A DNA stretch of 64,000 nucleotides, taken from assembly GCA_965153355.1 (NCBI GenBank), contig OZ231126.1, forward strand, positions 104,656,001 to 104,720,000. The letters are read 5' to 3'. The DNA comes from Flaccisagitta enflata (taxonomy: Eukaryota > Chaetognatha > Sagittoidea > Aphragmophora). Shown in pieces: positions 32,605 to 43,039 of the stretch (position 1 is its first letter; each line of letters begins with the position of its first letter). The notes under the pieces are model-generated. The model made no database searches. It saw only the letters and a program-made list of their open reading frames with translations, and was not told the DNA's origin. Both the position numbers and the translations under genes were made by a program.

Positions 32605-33860
32605 AAGGCGACTAAGAGATGATATTTCAGATGGCATAACATACAACAGTGATCACTATCAAGTCAGATTCCCGTACGACGTCAAATCTGCCAGAAAAAA
32701 ATGAGGTGCTTCACCCCACTTTTGCATCAATAATGGATTAATTATCCATCCACAAATGTTTTCTTTGCTCAAGTTGTCACTTGATACACTTGATATGTAT
32801 GTCTGATTCATATTTTACTCATCTAGTCGCCTTTTGAAAAACAATTCTCACAGAAAACAGCAAGAAAATGAAGATTTTAAGGGAAATCTTGTTGACATTT
32901 TTTTCTATTTTCTGAGGTCGAAATTATAAGAAAGCCACACCTAGAAGAATTTTGCATTTTCAAAAACATAGTTCTCTCTAGAAACAATTTAGGAAGAGAA
33001 CTATGTTCTTTGTTTTTTTATTTTTTCATTTTCTATGCAAACTTATAATTTCGACCAACCCCTTGTCAGTGACAAAAAAGAAATTTGTAAAAAATTTCAG
33101 TAAATCTTCTTCAGTAGTATAAGCTAAATCTGAGTCTCTTGCTAAATGGATGCAAATTTTGCCTTCAGATATCATGCATGTCATATCTCAATCACTTTTA
33201 TTCACTTGTTTTTCTACTTTCACTTGTGTATTTTTTCTTTTTTTAACAATTTTGATACCCTAAATGTTGGCTTCGTGGGCACGCTGTCGTACGTAATTTG
33301 TGACAACCTCAGCCAGAAGAAATTGAGTGTAATTACCAAATCTCTGTCCAGGTATTGGCACCATAATAACTACTTTTTAGGATGTGCTGTCACATGGATG
33401 ACGTCTCTCATGAATCACATCGTCTTCGATTAAAAAAGGATCCCTCCTTCTACCTTTGCAGCACGACTTCTTCCTAGTTTGTGGAGTCACTTGGATAATT
33501 AATATTAGATCAGACAGGATACAGACAGACAACAGAGACGATAACAAGAATATGGCCGATTTGCAATTCGACTTGTCCAAAAGAACAGGTTGTATATGTT
33601 GCAAAGTTGCGCACGTCCGTAAAACCATTTTAATGTTCGGCACTGTACTTTACCTGATCATTGCTAACACGGATGATCCTGTTTGGGTCTTCTATTTGCA
33701 TGCCTTGTATCTGACAGGTCCAGCATTTATTTTTTTTTCTTTGACCTGGGGGACCTATACAATTCTTGTAGTTGACCTGGACTACCGGTCAATACAGACT
33801 ATGAAAGTAAATTACAGCAGAACCTTAGAGGGAGAGTACCAGGCACACAATTTACAGTTA
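32605..33860 (+). pseudogene. Truncated inverted copy of the transposase-like gene
   Basis: On the plus strand the sequence matches the gene at 29960-32365: ISDGIT...DHYQVRF near 32620-32670, YVICDNLSQKKLSVIT after 33293, LGCAVTWMTSLMNHIVFD (33380-33432), then KRTGCICCKVAHV and YLIIANTDDPVWVFYLHALY. It lacks the 5' half and about 200 bases between the GDN and LGCAVTW segments, carries stops and shifts, and is split by a 611-bp MITE. The two copies face each other. Confidence 0.75.
32678..33288 (-). mobile_element. 611-bp MITE with GTAC target duplication (copy B)
   Basis: Inverted relative of 7919-8529 and of identical length. GTAC at 32674-32677 and 33289-33292 is the duplicated target. The unoccupied site survives at 31115-31118 in the other copy of the host gene. 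The central hairpin is conserved. Confidence 0.9.
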
Positions 33861-34526
33861 GACTGATTGGCGGTGAGTCCCTACAGAGTTGTTCATTATA
33901 CAAACAGTTTCATTTGGCAGCTCCACCAGCAGAGACCAACGAGCAAACCAACAAGCATTGAACCGCAATGTAAAAACGCATGTTTGGTTAGTATAACCAA
34001 AAAGGGAAATGAACAGAAAGATAACAAGAAAATGAAAAGATGAAGAAACTATACTACCTAATTTCTGGTAACAAATCTTTCGCAAAAGCACTTTTATGTT
34101 TCTTTTACTTTAAACGATGTGAGAGCCAGTTGACAACTGCAGCTGTTTGGAATAAAAGTGTTAAAAATCCCGCCAAGATAAAACAGTACGCACAAAACAC
34201 GGGCCCAAATAATATAATGTAATATAATATAATATATAGCAACCAACACAGACCCCTAAGGGGTCCAAACAAATGGTTGCTATTAGTACAAAAACCTTAA
34301 ACGTAAGATACAACAAATGTATTTTAACCTCTTATGGGCGGTTCTTGCCAAAGTTTATCCACTACAAACGCTGAGCCCACACCTACGCCAATAACTATGA
34401 GTTCTCTAACATTGAGATGGAGCTTTAGGTAGTGGCCCTTGTACCTCAAGTTAACCCGCATTTTTCTATAATCTAGGAAAACTAATACTAAAGACATATG
34501 AAAAAGGAAAATCAACATGGAACTGT
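33861..34526. other. Intergenic, nothing recognised
   Basis: AT-rich unique sequence with a short TAATATAATA run at 34207-34240. No gene, RNA or repeat that I can name. Confidence 0.5.
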
Positions 34527-36221
34527 TTAAAGATTAAGGGGCGGCGGTTTCAGTGCGCTAAACGATGTTCTTTGAGAAACCACCGGCGTTTGTGGCGATT
34601 TGCAGTCATCCGATTCTTGTGACGCACTTTGCATAATAGTATAAAATGCGGAATAGGCTTTATCCAGTTGCTCTTTTTTAGTTTCTGCGGCGGTTTTTTT
34701 TCCACCTCTCCCCCTTCCTGACCTCCCTCCCCTCTTTGAATTGGCCGTTGTCGATTTCCTCGAATCTGCAGCGGACTTGCCCGTTGAACCAGTAGACTTG
34801 CCCGAAGCAGCCGAACATGATTTTCCAGGCCAACCCCTCTTCTTTGGCTGAAGTGCAGCGTCATTGTCGATCTCTGCCTCCTCATTGCCTTTCTCAGTCT
34901 CCACGAGGCTAGCGGGCGTTTTTTTTTTCTATTTCGCTGAGAGACGCGAACCGATGAGCGACGTTTGTTGTCGTCGGCGTAGATGTATCCGGGGTCGGAT
35001 GCGGAATTTTCGTTGTCAATCTCGTCAGCATCACCAACACTCAAAGGACGAGAAGAGCCGAAGCTTTGCTTGCTCGCTGATGAGGCATTGTCGTTGACTT
35101 TGAATCTCGCCAGGTTGACACCTAACGACAATGATGATAGAATTGCAATCAGCACAATGTCACAAACCGTATTAAACACGTAATTAACATCGACTTATTA
35201 GTAATAGTAACAGGACTAATAATACTCGTGTTAATAATGATAACTATAATAATACTTTTCCAATAATCAATGATAGACAAATGTACATACCTGCTGCGTT
35301 TGTATGATTGTGCAACATCGGAAGCGGTGAACAGGAATGTGATGCAGTTGATGACAACGACAGAGTATGGGGGTCCGGCAGGTCATGACGCGATTGAGAC
35401 GGCAACAATGAGAGAGGATCCGTGTTCAATGATGGGGAACACGACGACGGTGCCGGGGTATGTGACTGCGAAAGGTCAAGAGGCGACGGAGACAAAGCCG
35501 GCGCGACGGGATCCGCAGCCCTCAAAGCAGGCGGTGCTGACGAACGCGTTGACGTTCCCATCGTCATATGTGACTGGGTCAGATGAATACGCGATGTTCT
35601 CACCGCAGTAAGTTGTTGCGAAGGCTCAATAGGGAATGGAGGCGAAGCCAAAGACACAGCATCCAGTGCGGTATTTGCCGATGACGTTGCCGTGGTAGGT
35701 GGCGGGGACATTGCCGCCGCTGAATGTGGCGGTGACAATCCCGCCGCTGAATGAGGCGATGACGTTCCCGGCGCGGTATGTGGCAATGACGTGGCCGGCG
35801 CGGTAGCTGACTGCGGCAGAGTTGAGACGGAAGAAGACAATGACAGACACGATGGCGGAGGCGGCAAAAGAGACGGACTTACTGGACCGCCACCCTCATT
35901 CCCAAGGGGTGAGACGGAAGAAGACGAACGAGGCAAGTTCAGATCGAGCCCATCAGTCGGTGGTACTGGAGGCAGCGATGACGACGCAAGCGATGAGTGG
36001 CCTGATGACTGTAAATCCACTAATGCATTGGCGCCTGCTATTTCGTAGGGCGATAAAGCATTTGACGGCATCACCAGCACCACCGGCACCGCCGCGTTTG
36101 CCGCCGCCACCGCCGCCGCCGCCGCCCCCACCGCCGCCGCCACTGCCGCCGCCTTCGTCGCTGCCGCCTCCTCCATCACCTTGGTTGCCGCTAGACCCTT
36201 GCGACGGAGCATTTCCGCCAC
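34527..36221 (-). CDS. Spliced gene D: Ser/Pro-rich then basic protein
   Basis: Exon 1 (35292-36221) starts at ATG 36221 after GC-rich sequence. It encodes an Ala run (from GCC repeats), then about 250 residues rich in Ser, Pro, Thr and Leu. Donor GTATGT follows at 35291. Exon 2 (35121-34527) joins in phase 1 after GTTAG and encodes RFKVNDNASSASKQSFGSSR, an acidic patch, then a basic GRGRGGKK-type tail ending LKPPPLNL. The two halves of exon 2 differ by one frame at an A-run (34921-34930), so a base is missing or extra there. Probably a disordered nuclear protein; no family recognised. Confidence 0.45.
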
Positions 36222-36289
36222 GATTTCGGCGCGATTTCGACGAACCTCCTAATCGCCACGCGACTTCCGTTTCCGGTTGGCGCTGAAAC

Positions 36290-36835
36290 CGCGGTTTCCT
36301 GTTTCGATTTTTGGATTTTTCAAAAGAATTTTTACTTGTTGCTCCTGATGTAACGTGTCACATATGGAGTGGCGTGAATGGCACTACAGTTAGTTTCTAT
36401 GATCCAACTGCCTTATTGCTAATGTAAAACGCATTTTTTTAATGTGAAAGTCTTACTTTCTCAATAAAATAACAAGATATGATGATCAACATTATAGCTC
36501 AGCTAGTTTAACTAGCTTCTCTTATAACCCTAAAATGATACAAACATAAAGGAAATGATTTTGTTAAGAAATAACAATTCATCTGTCATTTAATTGGAAT
36601 ACTATTTTAAAATATCCGTATCAAGAAAGATTTTGCTTGCAATCTACATCATGTTAAACAATGAAAGGATCTTGATTATCATAAGTCAAACAACTTGTTC
36701 CAGGTTAATGTTATTCATAGATTATGTTTCTATATATGACACATGCAGTGTGTACTCGAGTTAGTTCTCTTCAAAGTGACGATTAAAACATTTCACGATT
36801 TTTCATCTGAGCTGGAATCATGACCATTCTTATAG
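36290..36835. other. Intergenic, nothing recognised
   Basis: AT-rich sequence upstream of gene D; no gene or clear repeat. It may contain the gene D promoter. Confidence 0.45.
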
Positions 36836-37084
36836 TTAAAGATGAAGCCATTTGATCGTATTGCAAATGCCACATCGCGCTTCATTTTTTTGATCATTGC
36901 TTTTTGAAAACCACACCCAAATTGGGCTCGATTTTAAGTCACTTTCCCTGTATTCGGCGATTTTGTCTTCAAATCTTTCCATTTTCTTGTCAAGAGGAGT
37001 TATGTTTTTTTTTGTTTCGTGACATGTACAACGTGACTGTTTGGCACTATCCCATGTCAGCGTTTTTATACGCAAAATAAACAC
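36836..37084 (-). pseudogene. BED-type zinc finger fragment
   Basis: 82 residues. The C-terminal half, KSSPIWVWFSKSNDQKNEA followed by RCGICNTIKW, has the aromatic residues and first Cys pair of a BED finger, as in hAT transposases and ZBED proteins. The His pair needed to close the finger is missing, so it is likely a remnant of a hAT transposase N-terminus. Confidence 0.45.
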
Positions 37085-37099
37085 AAGGGAAATAAAGAA

Positions 37100-37103
37100 G
37101 GAA

Positions 37104-37144
<41 letters not shown>

Positions 37145-37154
37145 GATGATGATT
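37100..37154. repeat. (GA)n with adjoining (TGA)n
   Basis: About 16 GA units then five TGA units. On the minus strand the ATC units form the tail of the neighbouring LINE. Confidence 0.85.
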
Positions 37155-38524
37155 TAATGCTCAAAGTACATGAATTAATCACGTAAACAATAATGTTTTG
37201 AGCGGTACATAAGTACAATAAATAAGTTTACAAATAAATTAATTAGTTCATTCAATACAAATTCATTTTTTTTTTTTTATGGCGTGTTCATACAACCATT
37301 AGCGTTTCTCGTATTCCATACACGTTCAAATTTTAATACAGTAGAACGAATTTCATTTATGTCATTGGAAAAAATAGAATCGAAATTTACTTTTTCTTCT
37401 TCATCATAGTAATTAATTTCGCGCCATAATTTACAGTAATTTAAACGGTGATCTTCGTTGTCTAAGCATTTACATTCGGGGCATTGTGAGTCTGTGGATC
37501 CTTTAAAGTTGGTTCCACATGCTAGCATTCCATAACGAGCAATCATGACAGTTTTAGTTTCGTATTTTGTTAGCTGTAGTAACTCTTGCATAGGAGATCT
37601 TGTGTAGTCACTACAAGTAGTTTTGTCATAAATGCCTTTTGTCTTCGTTTTCTCTACGTTGTTGCCGTCTACCTTCTTGAAGCATTCTTGCTGTATTCTT
37701 GACCGTGATTCATTTTCTGTCACTAACTCCACTTTTCTCTTCCATTCTATTGGTCGATGGGAGCCTATGACATTGTGGTCAGTTGGTAGACTGTATTTTT
37801 CAAGAATGCTTTTGATCTTCTTATACCACCCAAGGTTGTTGTCTTTTAGGTGATTAAGTGTCTTTTTTGGCCAGTCGTTATCGTCTTTTTGGATGGTTTT
37901 GTACAGAAACATTAACATTTTCTTTTCAATTTTTTGCGTGGTGTGTAAGATGCCAAAAGAGAATAATATGGCCACTGTCGGTGTGTGAAGAGGAAGGTCA
38001 AAAAGATTTTTAATTGTCTGGATCTCAATCTTTTCAAGTTCAGCCTCTTCACTTTTATTAAGGTTCCAAGACTCCGCGTTGTTGAGAAGGCTAGGAATTA
38101 GTCTTTTGTCATGTAGTTCAAGAAGGACTGTGGTACCAACACGATTTAGTACTTGACTCCCTGCTTGAGCTTTGACATTTGCTGTCGCGGCGTTTATTTT
38201 GTCTTTCCTGGATTTTATGTTTTTTGTATTTTTCCCGTCAGATGAAATGATATCTCCTAGGTATCTGTATTCTTCTGCTTCCTCTATTACCATCTCTCCT
38301 ACTTTCCATGTTTCATAGGTATTTTTATGTTTACCCACTAGCATCACTTTGCATTTATCTTTTCCCCATTTTATCTTATGCTTTATGGCGAATTGATTGA
38401 TTTCCTCGAGGATGTATCTTTGATTCAATTCCCCTTCAGCCATTGAAATCACGTCATCTACCTATAGGAGGACTGAGATTATTAGATCTTCGGTGATTTC
38501 AAAGCCATGGTTTGAGTTTAGCAA

Positions 38525-38527
<3 letters not shown>
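37141..38527 (-). mobile_element. 5'-truncated non-LTR retrotransposon
   Basis: The coding region at 37277-38510 is followed on the minus strand by an A-run directly after the stop, about 125 bases of 3' UTR and an ATC repeat. The 5' end is cut inside the RT at an AG microsatellite (about 38527). Confidence 0.7.
37277..38510 (-). pseudogene. LINE reverse transcriptase C-terminal half with CCHC motif
   Basis: Begins in RT motif C, VDDVISMAEG, with an in-frame TAG at 38462-38464 just before it, followed by KIKWGKDKCKVMLVG and the thumb motif YRYLGDIISSDG. The C-terminal domain has LLNNAESWNLN and ends with a C-X2-C-X7-H-X4-C finger (CPECKCLDNEDHRLNYC). That finger spacing is typical of RLE-bearing clades (R2, R4/Dong type), but no PD-D nuclease core follows it, so the clade is uncertain. 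The rest of the frame, 391 codons, is open. Confidence 0.75.
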
Positions 38528-38562
<35 letters not shown>

Positions 38563-38698
38563 GTGGGACAGGTTTATTCATTCATTGACAGAGACGCGAT
38601 TACCATAGTCAGTTTATGATCCACGTGACTACCATCAGGTGACTTTGGACACCTGACCGTATGGACCATGAAAATCGAAAATGCATTGTTGAAATTGC

Positions 38699-38742
<44 letters not shown>

Positions 38743-38857
38743 ATGTCTGAGAACATCAGGCCATATGTTTTATGAAAAGCGAAAATGTATTGTTGAAGTC
38801 GCGGACCATGAGAAAGAGACCAATGGACTAACTGACCTTGGAACCTAGTATTTGGCG

Positions 38858-38890
<33 letters not shown>

Positions 38891-38998
38891 AATGGCAGAT
38901 TGGCAGGTGGATTGGTAGAGGCAGGCAAGTAACCGATTGCTGTCGGTTTTAAAGATGCAAAACCTGTCATCAATTAGTAAGACAATATTGTCATCCGA
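38527..38998. repeat. Three (AG)n blocks with related spacers
   Basis: AG runs at 38527-38559, 38701-38739 and 38860-38887. Two spacers share GAAAATGCATTGTTGAAAT-like sequence (38667-38700 and 38772-38805), also seen in diverged form at 24154-24187. The rest, to 38998, is unremarkable. Confidence 0.75.
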
Positions 38999-41765
38999 TC
39001 ACACTTTTCGATTAACTCGCGCAGCTCTAGTTGCCGCATGCTTGGAAAGTGTCTTGTCCAAGTTGTGATTTTGGCTGAAGTGGAGTTCCAAATCCGCACA
39101 TTGGTCATATTCTTCACGGCACACATCACATCGAAAAGTCTCGTGGAAATTGCCGTTTACATCGATGGCATTAGCAAGGGCCTCCGTGAGGCTGGCCTTC
39201 GCCGCGATCCCTGCGACGACCGATTCCACCGCCAATGTTATTGACAGTCCTCCTGAGCTGACATTGGACTGCAGACTAGCCTCGTCCTCTAAGGTAAATG
39301 AGGGCGACGTGGTTTCCGAACGCTGGCTCCCGCCGTTGTGAGAGGATGATGCGGTGCCGCGTTCCAAAGTTGAGTCGCTGCTACTGCTTGTCCCGTCGGT
39401 GGATAAATGGTGGGGATGCAAGGAGGCGATAATCCTTGTTGCTGAAATACAATGAGAGACAAATGTCCCAAGACAATGTGATAAGATTCTTTATGTTATA
39501 AGAAAAGGCATTGATATAATTTGCATATTGTCATTTTATGATGACTGGTCTTGTGTAACTTATTTGATTAGAAAGACTATGAGTTTCTATTTACAATACA
39601 ATGATAACTGCAACGTTTATATTGTGGAGTAATAAACGTAAATCTTAGTTTCATGGAAAACTTCCCAACATGCTCATGTATTTCATCTAGGCAATGGTCA
39701 AAAAATGCATAGTGATGATTAGAGTAATGAAAAAAAAGTTAACTCTGGAATTGGTCGCTTTGAATCTTCGCAATTTCGACATATGTGCGGAGGTGGAAGC
39801 CGGTGTGGGCTTTATATTTCCAGTTAAACAATGTATATCACTGGAAATTTATATTAAGTTTTACTTTTTAAATACCCACACAATAAGTGAACAATGTAAT
39901 TTTCACACCTGTACGATGAAACGTGAGTTATCCTAATATGCATGCAGGCGAATGGATGACCCACTCCATTTCTCTGTACCTTGGTCTGTCTGTTTATGTC
40001 TGTCTCTCTGTCTTTTGTTATTTATGTCTGTTGCGTTCAGCTCTGTTTCCTAGTTTATACAAACGTCAACACTTGAAATTGCTCCAAAATTCTGAACTTT
40101 GTAGTTATTTTAATAGTAGGTATCTCTATCTGTTTTCAGCATTTTGGGGATAACCTTGGGGAAATAAAAAATGGCGGAATTTTGAAAACTAATTCTATCT
40201 ACCTTAAATTGAGAAAGACAAATTAAAATTGGTGATGTTTAGAAAGCTCTTCGAAAGATCCTTCATTTGAGTTGTGTCTGGAAACGCTGGCTCAAACCGT
40301 TTAAAAGTTAGAACTATTTGAATGAGACTACTCCTTTTCTGCTCCGACCTCATGTCAAGAATTATTGGTCAAAAATGAATATCAAAAAACCATAGTATAA
40401 CTTCTCTGATTTTGATGAAATTTGAACTGAAAGCAATGCATACCTTCATCTAACAGCTCCTAAAAAAATAATCTAAATCGGACAACTCTTTCTATTCTTT
40501 TTATCATGAGAAAGATATTGAAATTTTCCAGAAAAACCCGTGATAATGAGATAACAACCTGCCTTTTTTTAAATCATTTTGACTATGAAAATTTTACAAA
40601 AATCACATCAAATTCATGACGGTTTTCAAGCACTGTAAAAGATCTTTAGGCTGGATCATCAAAGGAAATTTTTTGTTAGGACAGTAGTGAAATAAACGCA
40701 ACTAAAGCAAAGGATGTCAATTTTGGTCTGTTTTTCTGAGATCTGCAATAAAAAAAACCATAGTAAAAGTCATCCAATTAACACAAAATTTGAACTGGTA
40801 TGAGAGGACATACAACTTAGTTACCACCTAAAATTTTGTGGCAATCGGATTAAGTCTTCTATCATTTTTATGACTTTAAATTTTTTTCCAATTCCTTTTC
40901 ATTGAGATATGGGCAGACCAGAAAAGGAGTACTCTAATTCAAATCCCTGTAGCTTCCAAACCATTTGAGCTAAAATTTCCAGACACAACTCAAATAAAAG
41001 ATCTTTCGAAGAGCTTTCCAGCCATCACCAATTTTAACCTATTTTTCTAACATTGAGGTTCAGAAGAAAGGTTTTAAAAATCCACCATTTTTTATTTCCC
41101 CAAGGTTAGAAATGCCGTTGTTTTTGGAAAAATAAACCGTAAGCGTCATTTAGGTGTATAACATTCAACGCATATACATGTAGTGTTATTGGATTCTCTT
41201 CTCCTGGATCGGCAAACTAACCTAATGATGCTTGCGGCCGTTGACCATGCCTTGGTTTCAGTTGGCCATTAAGGAGGTGATGGATGACGACATTGGGACC
41301 CACACGCAAATCCCTCTGTTTCTTGGCGATGCTTTTGGGGGTATCGTTGCGGTTGTCTGATAGGCCGGTTCTCACGTTGTCGGTGATCAAAAAGGCGTCA
41401 AAGCATTCAATCCAGAATTTCTGAAAAGTGGAAAGAAATTTTGTAACACATGAAATACCCAACCTTTTTTTTACGAGGTTTTCTTGTAAAGTAAGTTTGC
41501 ACAAAAAATAGACGCTGTTTACAATAATTAAACTAGTACGGAAAAGAGAAATTGTGGGAGCAATGCTTTTAAACAAGTTGAAAGGAGGTACAAGATCAAA
41601 AAAACAAATCACGAGGCAAATAAACAGACAGAACCAATATCAATTAACGCGATCTCACCTTGCAATTTTTGATGTATCGACCGATCAATCGCGGTTTGTT
41701 GTCCACCCAAACATACAACAGGGTTCGTAGTGCGGCGGATATCCTCTGCCCCAATTCAAGTAAAA
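38999..41765 (-). CDS. Spliced gene C with a C-terminal Cys/His finger
   Basis: Three minus-strand exons. 41659-41765 encodes ISAALRTLLYVWVDNKPRLI; 41222-41420 encodes FWIECFDAFLITDNVRTGLS and GPNVVIHHLLNGQLKPRHGQ; 38999-39441 ends in a stop. Borders are GTGAG/TTTCAG and GTTAGT/TTTCAG, and the last junction is in phase 1. The final exon is Ser-rich, then FRCDVCREEYDQCADLELHF followed by SQNH, a C2H2-like finger. Upstream exons are not resolved. A 958-bp foldback lies in the second intron. Possibly a DNA-binding protein; family not recognised. Confidence 0.5.
39442..40150. other. Intron of gene C, nothing recognised
   Basis: AT-rich unique sequence; no gene or repeat seen apart from the foldback that starts at 40151. 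Confidence 0.5.
40151..41108. mobile_element. 958-bp foldback/MITE in gene C intron
   Basis: Ends TAACCTTGGGGAAATAAAAA and its complement TTTTTATTTCCCCAAGGTTA. Arms of over 150 bases include TTCGAAAGATC and CCAGACACAACTCAAAT in inverted orientation. The TA at each end may be the target duplication of a Tc1/mariner-type element. No ORF. Confidence 0.85.
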
Positions 41766-42478
41766 CTGGTTAAACTTGAAGGATTGTTGCGCGGTAGGGT
41801 CTGGAATTGGGAATTCGACCAATTCTGTGGAAGACAAGGAAAGTAAAACATGAACAAGGGGAACCGTTGGCCATGACCACAAATGCACGTTTTCCCATTT
41901 TTGAAGTGTAGACGAACGGACGGACGGACGGTCAGAGACTCACTATAATTTTTGACAAAAGGCTCCATGTTTCGTTGAACAAAGTGTCTGTATCGCCAGA
42001 TTTCGGGAGGGCACCGTGGTTTCGTGGCTTCGTGGGGAAGACTTCGTCGAAAGTTTTATAAACAGTTTATTAATCTGCAAGGCGTAATTTGGATAATTAA
42101 TACGAGGTTGCTACGTGTTGCCATTTTCGTTCATCCCCTTTTTTTTTTTTTTTTCTTTGGGCAGTCCTCATTTCCCCCCCCCCCCGCGCGTAAAAGCCTA
42201 GAAAATTTTTTATTTTTGAATGTTGATTGCTGTCCTGTTCCTCTTCCTCTTCCTCTTCCTCTCCCCCTTCCTCTTCCTCTTTCAGCGTTTGGGATCCCGG
42301 GTTTGACTGGGTGAAACAAAGGAACAATATAATTTAGGCCAAACAGATGGCGCATTGTTGTGATGGCGGTTTTGCGACAAACAAAAGAACAATCTTGGAC
42401 TTTGGCAAAATTCCCAGTGTTTTTAGGGCCGAGTGGAAAAATGTTAGAGTATCCGTATTACAATAATTGGATTGTTGC
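41766..42478. other. Upstream of gene C: short tracts only
   Basis: A GACGGACGGACGG tract at 41916-41930 resembles the GGAC tract of the minisatellite-cored elements. Poly-T, poly-C and CTCTTC runs lie at 42137-42285. No gene assigned. Confidence 0.45.
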
Positions 42479-42790
42479 TGGACTCTATTTCTTTTTTGGC
42501 TGTTAGGTATTTTCGCCTTTTGCGCGCAAAGTCCTTTGGTTACAATTATTGTATTAAAGAAAAACTTTAACATTTTGGGTGGCTGATGTTTTTTGTTTTT
42601 TGTCGCGCGCAAAGTCCTTCTATTACAATTATTGTACTGGAAAAAGACTTTAATTTTTGGGCGCCCAATGTTTTCCGTCTGGTTTTTTGGCAGAGTCCGA
42701 GTGATACAATAATTGTACGACTGCTTTGGTTTTCGGCCCTGAAATCTAATAATTGTACTGGAATTTTTTCGGACGGCACCAAATTTATTA
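42479..42790. repeat. Degenerate repeat of about 85 bp carrying TACAATTATTGTA palindromes
   Basis: Units of the form CGCAAAGTCCTTNNNTTACAATTATTGTA followed by A/T-rich and TTTTTGGGCG-like sequence recur near 42525, 42608, 42690 and, diverged, 42740. Each holds the 13-base palindrome TACAATWATTGTA. Confidence 0.6.
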
Positions 42791-43039
42791 CATGTATTTT
42801 ACTGATTTTTTCCGCTTTCTTGTCCAAATGTTTACAACTGTTGGCTTTTCTGTACATTTGGGAGTATTTGGTGTACAATTCTGTACAATTGCTGAACAAT
42901 TCGATACAATCGCGTTTTTTGGGGCGAAATACAATAACGTCCGTAATATACAATTTGACGATTTACAATAAATATATCTCGTCCTTTTTTTTTGAGTGTT
43001 TGATCATGAAATAGAACCAAATACTGGTAAAGTTGATAA
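42791..43039. other. AT-rich, nothing recognised
   Basis: Several GTACAATT motifs continue from the preceding repeat; no gene. Confidence 0.4.

Noticed and set aside
35822-36286. Plus-strand Pro-rich ORF of 154 codons
   Set aside because: It is the antisense of the GCC-repeat and Ala/Ser-rich exon of gene D, whose splice junctions support the minus strand.
42024-42355. ORFs across poly-C and CTCTTC tracts
   Set aside because: Low-complexity translation only.
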